Shown one piece after another: positions 17,834 to 25,765 of a stretch of DNA of 33,217 bases (position 1 is its first letter; every line of letters starts with the position of its first letter). Below the pieces are notes generated by a model. That model worked only from the letters and a program-made list of their open reading frames with translations, had not been told where the DNA came from and did no database searches. The position numbers and the translations under genes were made by a program. Origin of the DNA: Catenibacterium mitsuoka_A (GTDB lineage: Bacteria > Bacillota_I > Bacilli_A > Erysipelotrichales > Coprobacillaceae). Location: the NCBI RefSeq assembly GCF_964259225.1, contig NZ_CAXVKN010000022.1, one strand, 5' to 3'.

Positions 17834-18715
17834 TTACCTAATTACATGAGCGTCTTTCTGATTTTCTTGCTTTTCAATATACTGAATCTGAATAAATACT
17901 GTTCTAACTACAGTAATTAAGTTAGTTGTAATCCAATAGAATGACATAGCTGTTGGCATGATTAAACCAAAGTAGATGATCATTAATGTCATTACGATAT
18001 TCATAGTCTTCATCTGGTTCTGCTGAGCAGAAGGTTTATACTTCTTGTTTCTCTTCAACATTAAGTTGTTGATTTCGATAGCAAAGAACTGAGATAAAGC
18101 CATAACTAAAATAACGGCAATATAAATGAATTTACCACTAGTAATCTGAGATAAAGGTGTTAAACCTAAATTCATACCAAATGCCTGTGATGTATACAAG
18201 ATCTGGATTCTCTGAACAGCACCATACATTGCGAACATGATAGGTAATGTTAAGAAAGTCCATAATGAACCAAACATAGAAACGTTATTTTTCTTGTATA
18301 AGTTCATAATTTCATTCTGCATACGCATCTGACTAGTCTGATCATTCTTACCACGATATTTGTTCTGGATTCTTTCCATTTCTGGCTGAAGCATCTGCAT
18401 CTTCTGTGTAGAAATAGTAGACTTGATCATAACTGGTAAGATAATCAAGTTGATAAGAATAGTCATTAAGATGACACCCCATAAGACATTACCTGTCCAT
18501 GAAGTGATTAATAGGATTCCCTTTGCGATAGGAATTGTAAGAATAAAATCAAAAAATCCTGCCTTTAGTGACCATGGTGTTGATTCAGTGATAGCACGGC
18601 TTGCTAATAAATGACCGCTCTTGTCAACATTACTTGTACACCCTGTAAAAATGAACACTAAAGCAATCACCGCAAAGATCTTTAAGTACTTCTTTGTACG
18701 AGGATCTAATACCAT
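17834..18715 (-). CDS. yidC: Membrane protein insertase YidC
   Basis: 293 residues, the short Gram-positive type. The signal sequence ends in the lipobox FTGC with the lipidated Cys at 26. The conserved 60KD_IMP core follows: KGILLITSWTGNVLWGVILM, the basic loop MIKSTISTQKMQMLQPEMER with its amphipathic arm, then further membrane segments ending in MSFYWITTNLITVVRT and a basic tail. It inserts small membrane proteins alone or with SecYEG. The start codon is two bases after the rnpA stop with GGAGAAG inside rnpA as its ribosome site. Confidence 0.96.
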   Translation of the reverse strand: MVLDPRTKKYLKIFAVIALVFIFTGCTSNVDKSGHLLASRAITESTPWSLKAGFFDFILTIPIAKGILLITSWTGNVLWGVILMTILINLIILPVMIKSTISTQKMQMLQPEMERIQNKYRGKNDQTSQMRMQNEIMNLYKKNNVSMFGSLWTFLTLPIMFAMYGAVQRIQILYTSQAFGMNLGLTPLSQITSGKFIYIAVILVMALSQFFAIEINNLMLKRNKKYKPSAQQNQMKTMNIVMTLMIIYFGLIMPTAMSFYWITTNLITVVRTVFIQIQYIEKQENQKDAHVIR

Positions 18716-18717
18716 TT

Positions 18718-19056
18718 TTACTTCTCCATTCTTTTTTTCATTTTTAAATATAGATTTTGAAGAGATTTCTTGTTCTGTTCAAAATCATTCTGAGAATAGG
18801 GTTTTCTAACAATCAGAATGTAATCATTATGGTCTTCTTTTGTGAACAATTCATGAACCATCATTCTTACTTGTCTCTTAGTCTTGTTTCTGGCAACGGC
18901 ATTCCCTATTTTCTTACCGACTGATAAACCAATACGCATATGCTCTAGATCATTAGGATTCCAATATAAAACAAACTCTCTATTCGCTACGCTTTTTCTT
19001 TTCTTTATAATGGTTTCAAATTCAGTACTTTTTTTTACACGTAATTCTTTTTTCAT
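18718..19056 (-). CDS. rnpA: Ribonuclease P protein component
   Basis: 112 residues. It starts MKKELRVKKSTEFETIIKK and carries the RNase P signature NAVARNKTKRQVR, preceded by RIGLSVGKKIG. It binds the catalytic RNA and helps position pre-tRNA 5' leaders. It lies 40 bases after rpmH; that gap holds only a weak hairpin (CCAC/GTGG at 19076-19089), consistent with partial attenuation between a highly expressed ribosomal gene and rnpA. Its ribosome site is poor (AAAAGAAAT), which would also lower expression. Confidence 0.97.
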   Translation of the reverse strand: MKKELRVKKSTEFETIIKKRKSVANREFVLYWNPNDLEHMRIGLSVGKKIGNAVARNKTKRQVRMMVHELFTKEDHNDYILIVRKPYSQNDFEQNKKSLQNLYLKMKKRMEK

Positions 19057-19096
19057 ATTTCTTTTAGAAAAAAAACCACATTAAAGTGGATTTTTT

Positions 19097-19231
19097 TTAG
19101 GCAGATAATACTTTTCTTCCTTTTTTACGACGTCTAGCGATAACTTTACGTCCACCTACAGTTGCCATTCTAGCTCTGAAGCCATGAGTCTTAGCTCTTT
19201 TTCTTTTATTTGGCTGATATGTTCTTTTCAT
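19097..19231 (-). CDS. rpmH: 50S ribosomal protein L34
   Basis: 44 residues beginning MKRTYQPNKRKRAKTHGFRA and continuing RMATVGGRKVIARRRKKGRK before VLSA and the stop; this is the standard, almost invariant L34 sequence. TTGGAGGTG lies just upstream of the ATG and a good promoter at 19264-19292. It is the first gene of the leftward cluster from the origin. Confidence 0.98.
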   Translation of the reverse strand: MKRTYQPNKRKRAKTHGFRARMATVGGRKVIARRRKKGRKVLSA

Positions 19232-19263
19232 TCTTTTTACACCTCCAATATGTAGCTACTTTT

Positions 19264-19292
19264 TTTATACTACATAACATATGCAGTGTCAT
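19264..19292 (-). promoter_or_regulatory. rpmH promoter
   Basis: On the minus strand ATGACA (19287-19292), a 17-base spacer and TATAAA (19264-19269), about 33 bases before the rpmH start. It drives rpmH-rnpA-yidC-jag. Confidence 0.75.
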
Positions 19293-19458
19293 TATATGGG
19301 AAATACTATTTTAAGTCAATATTATTTATAAGAAATTTTGGCTTATATTCAACAGTTTTTGCTTCTTCACAGCTATTTTCCACACTTCATTCCCCATCGG
19401 AATTTATTCATTCACATATTGTGTAAAACCATCATTTTTCTCCTATATAACATATTTT

Positions 19459-19698
19459 TTTATGTGCACAATAATCTGAATAAGACGTGAATAGAGGAAA
19501 TACCGCACATATATGCACATAAAACATGGTGCAACACTATTTTTTAGATATTCTCAATTTTTGTGAATAAGTGTGAAGAATTCAAAAAATAGCGTTAAGT
19601 TCACAATAAAAATGTGAATATCTCGTGAAAAAGACTCTGAATAACGTATGAATAAGTACTTATTCACCATTTTTTGTGCACATCATTACTGTGAATAG
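19459..19698. other. oriC: Upstream part of oriC: DnaA box cluster
   Basis: The 530-base gap between rpmH and dnaA has no gene but many sites close to the DnaA box TTATNCACA. TGTGAATAA at 19562-19570 is a perfect match on the reverse strand. One-mismatch copies are TGTGCACAA (19463-19471), ATATGCACA (19511-19519), TGTGAATAT (19613-19621), TTATTCACC (19660-19668) and TGTGAATAG (19690-19698). More degenerate GTGAATA and ATGAATAAG copies lie among them. The position between the divergent rpmH and dnaA clusters is the normal place for the regulatory half of a Firmicute origin. Confidence 0.8.
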
Positions 19699-19732
19699 TC
19701 AATATTCACTAGTCTTTATTCCCATTTTCTTT

Positions 19733-19738
19733 TATAAT
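19733..19738 (+). promoter_or_regulatory. dnaA -10 element
   Basis: A consensus TATAAT lies 26 bases before the chosen dnaA start, with no clear -35. It overlaps the alternative ATG at 19737, which argues against that start. Nearby DnaA-box-like sites (19660-19698) could give autoregulation. Confidence 0.5.
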
Positions 19739-19763
19739 GAAGGGTGCAAAGGAAGGTGAATAT

Positions 19764-21116
19764 ATGGACAACTTGAAGCAGTTCTGGACAGAAACCCTCA
19801 ATCGCTATGGAGAAAACAGTGACGATAAGATCGTATTCGACTCAATATTCACCCAGACAGAGGCTAAAGAACTGCAAAACAATGAATTAATCATTACTAT
19901 AGAATCGGTTTTTAATAAGACCTTTATAGAGGATGCAAGTGAACAACTTGAAGATTTCTTCTATGAAGTATCTGGTATTAAAGCCACTATAAAGGTTATG
20001 ACTACCCAGGAATATGAGAATATGAATAAGGCAAAAGCCCCAGTAGTGGAAGTGAAAGAAGAAATAGATGATTTTGATGATCATTTAAGTGCTGAACTCA
20101 CTTTTGATAACTTTGTTGTGGGTAATTGTAATAGAATTGCTCAAAACGCTGCTTTGGCAGTCGCCTTAAAACCTGGTACATATAATCCTTTATTCCTTCA
20201 TAGTAATTCCGGACTTGGAAAGACACATTTGTTGAATGCGATTGGAAACTATGTGAAAAAGAAATTTCCAGGTAAACGTATTCTTTATACAAATGCCGAA
20301 GCATTTGTAAATGATTACGTAGAAGCAATTGGTAATAATACGATTGCGACATTTAATCGTCGTTATCGTAGTGTTGATGTATTATTGATTGATGATATTC
20401 AGTTTATTGCGAATAAAGAAGGAAGTATGGAGATGTTCTTCAATATCTTCAATACGCTCCAACATTCAGGAAAACAGATTGTTATTACAAGTGATAAACC
20501 TCCTGTTGAGTTAAAAGGAATGGAAAACCGCCTTGTTTCTCGTTTTAGACAGGGTTTAACAGTGACTATTGATAATCCTGAATTTGAAACAGCTAAGGCA
20601 ATCTTAAAGAAAAAGATTGAATCACGTATGATTGATTATCCTATTGATGAAGAAGTACTAGACTTTATTGCATCTCATTTCAATAAGGATGTTAGAGACT
20701 TAGAAGGTGCTGTGACAACACTTCTATTCTATAAAGTAGTATGTGGGCAAAATCTTGATCATATCAGCTTGGATTTCGCATTAGAAGCATTTGATAATCC
20801 AGATAACACAACAACTGTGACTAAAAAAGAAGCGACTCCTGATACCATTAAGGAAACAGTAGCTTCTTACTACAATCTATCCGTCACACAATTAACGAGT
20901 AAATCACGTACAAACAATATTATTACAGCAAGACATATTGCGATGTATCTTGTCAGAGAGCTCGTTCCTGATATTTCTTATATCCAGATTGGACAGGAAT
21001 TTGGGGGAAGAGATCATTCTACAATCATGAAAGCTTGTTCTAAAGTTAAGAAGAAGATGAAACAGGATCCTAACTATAAAACAGCGATCAATGATTTAAT
21101 GGAACGCTTAAGTTAA
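19764..21116 (+). CDS. dnaA: Chromosomal replication initiator DnaA
   Basis: 450 residues with the four DnaA domains: domain I (LKQFWTETLNRYGENS), a short linker to about 105, AAA+ domain III with Walker A GLGKTHLLNA and Walker B DVLLIDDIQF, then arginine-finger region SRFRQGLTV, and domain IV with the DNA-binding signature GGRDHSTIMKACSKV. It binds DnaA boxes and melts the origin. The start at 19764 follows GGAAGG by 7-8 bases; the ATG at 19737 overlaps the -10 and has no ribosome site. The domain II linker is short compared with B. subtilis. Confidence 0.98.
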   Translation: MDNLKQFWTETLNRYGENSDDKIVFDSIFTQTEAKELQNNELIITIESVFNKTFIEDASEQLEDFFYEVSGIKATIKVMTTQEYENMNKAKAPVVEVKEEIDDFDDHLSAELTFDNFVVGNCNRIAQNAALAVALKPGTYNPLFLHSNSGLGKTHLLNAIGNYVKKKFPGKRILYTNAEAFVNDYVEAIGNNTIATFNRRYRSVDVLLIDDIQFIANKEGSMEMFFNIFNTLQHSGKQIVITSDKPPVELKGMENRLVSRFRQGLTVTIDNPEFETAKAILKKKIESRMIDYPIDEEVLDFIASHFNKDVRDLEGAVTTLLFYKVVCGQNLDHISLDFALEAFDNPDNTTTVTKKEATPDTIKETVASYYNLSVTQLTSKSRTNNIITARHIAMYLVRELVPDISYIQIGQEFGGRDHSTIMKACSKVKKKMKQDPNYKTAINDLMERLS

Positions 21117-21186
21117 GCACACGTATGCACAACTTGTGCACCGTGAAAAATGAGAATTCTATTGAAATACTCAACAAAAACGCAAC

Positions 21187-21244
21187 TTATGCACATTATG
21201 CACAGTATTATTATAATTATTCTTTAATTAATAAAATAAATAAA
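21187..21244. other. oriC: Tandem perfect DnaA boxes and AT-rich unwinding region
   Basis: TTATGCACA occurs twice with no spacing (21187-21195 and 21196-21204); a GTATGCACA copy lies at 21123-21131. Directly after the pair, 21205-21244 is almost entirely A and T (TATTATTATAATTATTC and onward), a likely duplex unwinding element. In B. subtilis the unwinding site is also in the dnaA-dnaN gap, next to boxes and DnaA-trios, so this is the most likely melting site. Confidence 0.75.
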
Positions 21245-21254
21245 GGAGAAAAAA

Positions 21255-22358
21255 ATGGATTTTAATATTAATAGACTTGTCTTATTAGATGCACTTACTA
21301 AAGTTTCTAGAGCTGTTTCTTTAAAGAGTCCTTTACCTATCTTAACAGGTATTAAGTTTGACTTATTAGAAGATGGTTTAGTATTGACTGCATCTGATAG
21401 TGATATCAGTATTCAGACTACAATTAATGAAGGTATTATTATTAACCAGACTGGATCAGTAGTTTTATCTTCTAAGTATATCTTAGAAATTATTCGTAAG
21501 ATTGATGGGGATACAGTTCATATTCAGGTTGTAGATGGTACTTTAACTCGAATTACTTCTGAAAGTTCTTTATTTGATTTAAATGGTTCTAAGTCTTTTG
21601 ACTTCCCACGTATTGATTTAAATAAGAATGGTAAGCACTTCTCTATGAAGTCTTATGAATTCAAGAAGATTATTGAAAAGACTTTATTTGCGACGAGTGA
21701 ACAAGAAACAAGACCAGTACTTACTGGTGTGAATTTCAAAGTAGACCAGCATAAGCTTGTATGTATTGCGACTGATAGTTATCGTTTAGCTCAGGTGAGT
21801 CAGCCAATTGATGATGATATTCAGTTTAACATCGTTATTCCTAAGAAGTCTTTAAATCAGATTATTCACATTATTGAAAAAGATGAAATGATTGATCTTT
21901 ATGTATCTGATCGTAAAGTATTATTTGTGATTGGTCAGTATCTTGTATTAACTCGTTTAATTGATGGTACTTATCCTAATACATCACGTTTAGTAGAAGA
22001 TCAGGGGTCTTATACTATGTCTATCAATAGTTCCGCATTACTTGGTGCAATCAGCCGTGCTTCTTTACTTTCTGATGAACAGAGTAATATTGTAAAACTA
22101 ACAATGTCTCCTGATGAGAATGTTCTTTCTTCTTATTCACAGGAAATCGGTTCAGTAGAAGAAAACCTAACAAAAGCATTCTATAAAGGTGAACCAATGA
22201 CTATCTCATTTAGTGCGAAGTATTTAGCTGATGCAATCCGTTCTATTGGTACAGAAACTATTCAGCTACGCTTTACTGAAAAGATGAGACCTTTCCAGAT
22301 TACTGGTTTAGATGTAAATGATAACATCCAGGTTGTTCTTCCAGTAAGAACTTACTAG
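21255..22358 (+). CDS. dnaN: DNA polymerase III beta subunit (sliding clamp)
   Basis: 367 residues, normal length. It begins MDFNINRLVLLDALTKVSRA, typical for clamps, has three repeats of the clamp fold, the ATDSYRLA motif in the middle domain and ends in LPVRTY, the usual C-terminus. It forms the ring that holds polymerase on DNA. AAAGGAG is the ribosome site. Followed by a terminator, so dnaN is separated from the S4-recF-gyrBA unit. Confidence 0.97.
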   Translation: MDFNINRLVLLDALTKVSRAVSLKSPLPILTGIKFDLLEDGLVLTASDSDISIQTTINEGIIINQTGSVVLSSKYILEIIRKIDGDTVHIQVVDGTLTRITSESSLFDLNGSKSFDFPRIDLNKNGKHFSMKSYEFKKIIEKTLFATSEQETRPVLTGVNFKVDQHKLVCIATDSYRLAQVSQPIDDDIQFNIVIPKKSLNQIIHIIEKDEMIDLYVSDRKVLFVIGQYLVLTRLIDGTYPNTSRLVEDQGSYTMSINSSALLGAISRASLLSDEQSNIVKLTMSPDENVLSSYSQEIGSVEENLTKAFYKGEPMTISFSAKYLADAIRSIGTETIQLRFTEKMRPFQITGLDVNDNIQVVLPVRTY

Positions 22359-22425
22359 GTAAAATAAAGGGTCTATTCTCTTATTTGGGTAAAATTTGGC
22401 TTGTAATTGAAATTTGTAGGAAAAT

Positions 22426-22472
22426 GAAGTTTATCTCTCCCTTGAAAAAAGGGGCTATAAACTTCTTTTTTT
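22426..22472 (+). terminator. Terminator after dnaN
   Basis: GAAGTTTAT (22426-22434) pairs with ATAAACTTC (22457-22465), with an inner CCCTT/AAGGG stem and a T-tract after it. Confidence 0.85.
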
Positions 22473-22482
22473 TATGTTTTTG

Positions 22483-22491
22483 TGCTATAAT
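22483..22491 (+). promoter_or_regulatory. Extended -10 promoter of the S4-recF-gyrBA operon
   Basis: TGCTATAAT (22483-22491), an extended -10, directly after the dnaN terminator; no convincing -35. Start codon follows at 22529. Confidence 0.55.
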
Positions 22492-22528
22492 GTAGAAAGC
22501 AAAATTAGCGCAAAGGATGTGTGATGAA

Positions 22529-22750
22529 ATGAAAGAAGTCTTAATACATACTGAATATATTACTTTAGGTCAGGCTATGAAGTTATGTGGTGAAGCACAG
22601 AGTGGCATTGAAGCAAAGATTATGATTCAGGAAGGTCATGTTCTTGTAAATGGAGAAGTAGACCGTAGACGTGGTAAGAAATTAAGAGATGGTGACGTTT
22701 TTGAAGTAGATCGTCGCCAGTATGTAATCCATGGAAATCAAAACGCTTAA
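22529..22750 (+). CDS. S4-domain RNA-binding protein, YaaA/RlbA type
   Basis: 73 residues, essentially a single S4 domain: TEYITLGQAMKLCGEAQSGI, then the HVLVNGEVDRRRGKKLRDGD core. The small S4 gene between dnaN and recF is standard in Firmicutes; the protein is thought to act in ribosome assembly. The ATG at 22529 is chosen (11 bases after AAAGGA) over the ATG at 22517 that overlaps that site. Its end overlaps recF by 20 bases, so the two are coupled. Confidence 0.92.
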   Translation: MKEVLIHTEYITLGQAMKLCGEAQSGIEAKIMIQEGHVLVNGEVDRRRGKKLRDGDVFEVDRRQYVIHGNQNA

Positions 22751-23825
22751 TCTGATTCAATTTCGTAATTATGAAAAGCAAACCTTTCATTTTCATCCAC
22801 TGGTTAATATTATCATTGGGGATAATGCACAGGGTAAAACGAATATACTTGAAGCGATTTATCTCTTGTCTACTACAAGAAGCTTCAAGTCCCGTATGCT
22901 TGATGAATTGATCATGTTCGATCAGTCTTATACACGTGTGTCAGGTCATATTGTGAATGGTACACGTCCTTATGATTTAAAGGTTGTTGTGTCTAAAGAA
23001 GGCAAGAAGGCTTTTATTAATGATAAGGCTGTGAGTAAGACAAGTGATTATCTGGGTTATTTTAATGTGATCTTATTTACTCCTCAGGATCTGCAATTGA
23101 TTAAAGGATCTCCTAAGATGAGACGTACTTTGATAGATACTGAGATTTCTAAGATTTCACCAATCTATATGTTTAACTTGAATAAATATAATAAGTTGAT
23201 GAAGGAAAGAAATAAGTACTTAAAGATGCTTCATGATGGACATAAGGAACCAGATATGTATCTAGAGGTACTGAGTGAGGAGATGGCAGAATTAGAAGAA
23301 GATCTGATTCAAAGACGTATGAAGTTCATAGAGTTATTGAATGAGATCAGTGGACAGATGTATGCCTATATTTCTGGTAAAGAAAAGCTTGTTTTGAGAT
23401 ATCATACGCAGTTCAAGGATATTTCAAAAGAGGGTATTCTTGATAAATATAAAAAGAATTATAAGCGAGATATATTCCAAGGAACTACCGTAGATGGTAT
23501 TCATAAGGATGATTTAAAAATCTTTTTAGATGAGAATGATGCAGGTATGTTTGCATCCCAGGGACAGCAGCGTTCTATCATCTTATCGATGAAGATTGCA
23601 TTAGTGGAGATTGTGAAGATGCAGATAGGTGAGTATCCTGTCTTGTTGTTAGATGATGTATTGAGTGAATTAGATGAAGAGAGAAAGATGAAGCTTTTGA
23701 ATCTGATTGATCATAAAGTACAGACATTTATTACAACAACGCATTTTGATTTAGGTTATCATCATTCACTCGATGATGCTTTGGTTTTAAGAATAGAGAA
23801 AGGAACGTTGAAGGAGGATAAGTAA
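22731..23825 (+). CDS. recF: DNA replication and repair protein RecF
   Basis: 364 residues, typical. Walker A GDNAQGKTN (about 30-38), the ABC-type signature FASQGQQRSIILSMK and Walker B PVLLLDDVLSELD are all intact. RecF helps load RecA at gaps. It starts within the S4 gene and its stop directly abuts the gyrB start. Confidence 0.97.
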   Translation: MEIKTLNLIQFRNYEKQTFHFHPLVNIIIGDNAQGKTNILEAIYLLSTTRSFKSRMLDELIMFDQSYTRVSGHIVNGTRPYDLKVVVSKEGKKAFINDKAVSKTSDYLGYFNVILFTPQDLQLIKGSPKMRRTLIDTEISKISPIYMFNLNKYNKLMKERNKYLKMLHDGHKEPDMYLEVLSEEMAELEEDLIQRRMKFIELLNEISGQMYAYISGKEKLVLRYHTQFKDISKEGILDKYKKNYKRDIFQGTTVDGIHKDDLKIFLDENDAGMFASQGQQRSIILSMKIALVEIVKMQIGEYPVLLLDDVLSELDEERKMKLLNLIDHKVQTFITTTHFDLGYHHSLDDALVLRIEKGTLKEDK

Positions 23826-25751
23826 ATGGAACAAAAAGTAGAACATTATGATGAATCCGATATTCAAGTCTTAGAAGGGCTAGAAGCCGTAAGAAAGAGA
23901 CCTGGTATGTATATCGGGACAACGTCTGCAAGAGGTTTACATCATCTTGTATGGGAAATAGTGGATAACTCTATCGATGAAGCACTCGCAGGCTTCTGTA
24001 ATAAGATCAGAGTTGTATTATTACCAGGTGATGTTGTAAAGGTCATTGATAATGGTCGTGGTATGCCTACTGGTATGAATGTGAAGACAGGTAAGAATAC
24101 AATTGAAACTATTTTTACTGTATTACATGCCGGTGGTAAATTCGGAGGAGGAGGCTATAAGGTCTCTGGTGGTCTACATGGTGTAGGTGCCTCTGTTGTA
24201 AATGCCTTGAGTGAATGGCTAGAAGTTTATGTTCACCGTGAAGGACATATTTACTATCAACGTTTTGAAAATGGTGGAACACCTGTTGGTTCTTTAAAGG
24301 TTGTAGGAGATTGTGATCAGGAAGAAACAGGAACAACTGTTGTATTTAAGGCTGATCCTGAAATCTTTACTGAAACAACAGTTTATGATTATGGTGTATT
24401 AAGTCAGAGATTAAGAGAACTTGCTTTCTTAAATAAAGGCTTGAAGCTTGTATTAGAGGATGAAAGATTAGATCCTGCAAAAGTAGATGAGTATCATTAT
24501 GAAGGTGGTTTAAGAGAGTATGTGGCTTTCTTAAATAAGAATAAGACACCATTACATGATCATATTATTGATTGTGAAGATACAATGAATGATATTTCCG
24601 TGGAAATAGCTATGCAGTACAATGATGGTTATCAGCCAAATATCTATTCATTCTGTAATAATATCAATACACATGAAGGTGGAACACATGAAGAAGGCTT
24701 CCGTTTAGCTTTAACACGTGTTATTAATAACTATGCAAAGAGTCATAACTTCTTAAAGGATAAAGATGAGTCTTTAAGTGGTGATGACTGTCGTGAAGGG
24801 TTAACTGCGATTGTATCAGTTAAGCATCCTGATCCTCAGTATGAAGGACAGACAAAGACTAAATTAGGTAATGCAGAAGTAAGAAAGATTGTATCTACCA
24901 TTCTTGCGAATGCATTAGATAAATTCTTATTAGAAAATCCTGATACTGCAAAGATTATCATGGATAAAGTTACATTGGCTTCTAAGGCAAGAATGGCAGC
25001 GAAGCGTGCAAGAGAAATGACTCGAAGAAAGACAGCTTTAGATGTCTCTAATCTTCCTGGTAAGCTTGCAGACTGTTCTTCTAAGGATCCAAGTGAATGT
25101 GAAATCTTCATCGTCGAAGGGGACTCTGCCGGAGGTAGTGCGAAATCTGGTAGAGATAGAAAGATTCAGGCTATTCTTCCTTTAAGAGGTAAGATCTTGA
25201 ATGTTGAAAAAGCGCGTTTAGAAAGAATTCTTGGTAATGCGGAAATTAGATCTATGATTACTGCATTTGGTACTGGTATTGGTGATGAGTTTGATATCAA
25301 TAAACTACGTTATCATAAGATTGTCATCATGACCGATGCCGATGTCGATGGTGGTCATATTAGAATCTTGATGCTTACTTTCTTATATCGTTATTTAAAG
25401 CCATTAATTGAGAATGGTTATGTTTATGCCGCTCAGCCACCTCTTTATTTATTAAGACATGGTAAGGATGATCATTATTTATATAGTGATTATGAGTTAG
25501 ATAAACTAAAAGAAGAACTTGGTCCTAATGCGAAATATACAATTCAGCGTTATAAAGGGCTAGGTGAAATGAATCCAGAACAGTTATGGGAAACAACTAT
25601 GAATCCTGAAAATCGTGTATTAAATAGAATTCAGTTAGATGATGCAATGCAGGCTGATCAGCTATTTGATATGTTGATGGGTGAACGTGTTGAACCTAGA
25701 AGAGATTTCATTAGAGAAAATGCGAAGTATGTAGAAAATCTTGATATTTAA
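23826..25751 (+). CDS. gyrB: DNA gyrase subunit B
   Basis: 641 residues, normal for Gram-positive GyrB. GHKL ATPase motifs IVDNSIDEA, DNGRGMPTG and GGYKVSGGLHGVG; the TOPRIM domain has EGDSAGG and DADVDGGHIR; the tail ends in the usual ENAKYVENLDI. Drives ATP-dependent negative supercoiling with GyrA. AGGAGG lies at the end of recF. Confidence 0.98.
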   Translation: MEQKVEHYDESDIQVLEGLEAVRKRPGMYIGTTSARGLHHLVWEIVDNSIDEALAGFCNKIRVVLLPGDVVKVIDNGRGMPTGMNVKTGKNTIETIFTVLHAGGKFGGGGYKVSGGLHGVGASVVNALSEWLEVYVHREGHIYYQRFENGGTPVGSLKVVGDCDQEETGTTVVFKADPEIFTETTVYDYGVLSQRLRELAFLNKGLKLVLEDERLDPAKVDEYHYEGGLREYVAFLNKNKTPLHDHIIDCEDTMNDISVEIAMQYNDGYQPNIYSFCNNINTHEGGTHEEGFRLALTRVINNYAKSHNFLKDKDESLSGDDCREGLTAIVSVKHPDPQYEGQTKTKLGNAEVRKIVSTILANALDKFLLENPDTAKIIMDKVTLASKARMAAKRAREMTRRKTALDVSNLPGKLADCSSKDPSECEIFIVEGDSAGGSAKSGRDRKIQAILPLRGKILNVEKARLERILGNAEIRSMITAFGTGIGDEFDINKLRYHKIVIMTDADVDGGHIRILMLTFLYRYLKPLIENGYVYAAQPPLYLLRHGKDDHYLYSDYELDKLKEELGPNAKYTIQRYKGLGEMNPEQLWETTMNPENRVLNRIQLDDAMQADQLFDMLMGERVEPRRDFIRENAKYVENLDI

Positions 25752-25765
25752 GGAAGGAGATAGTC

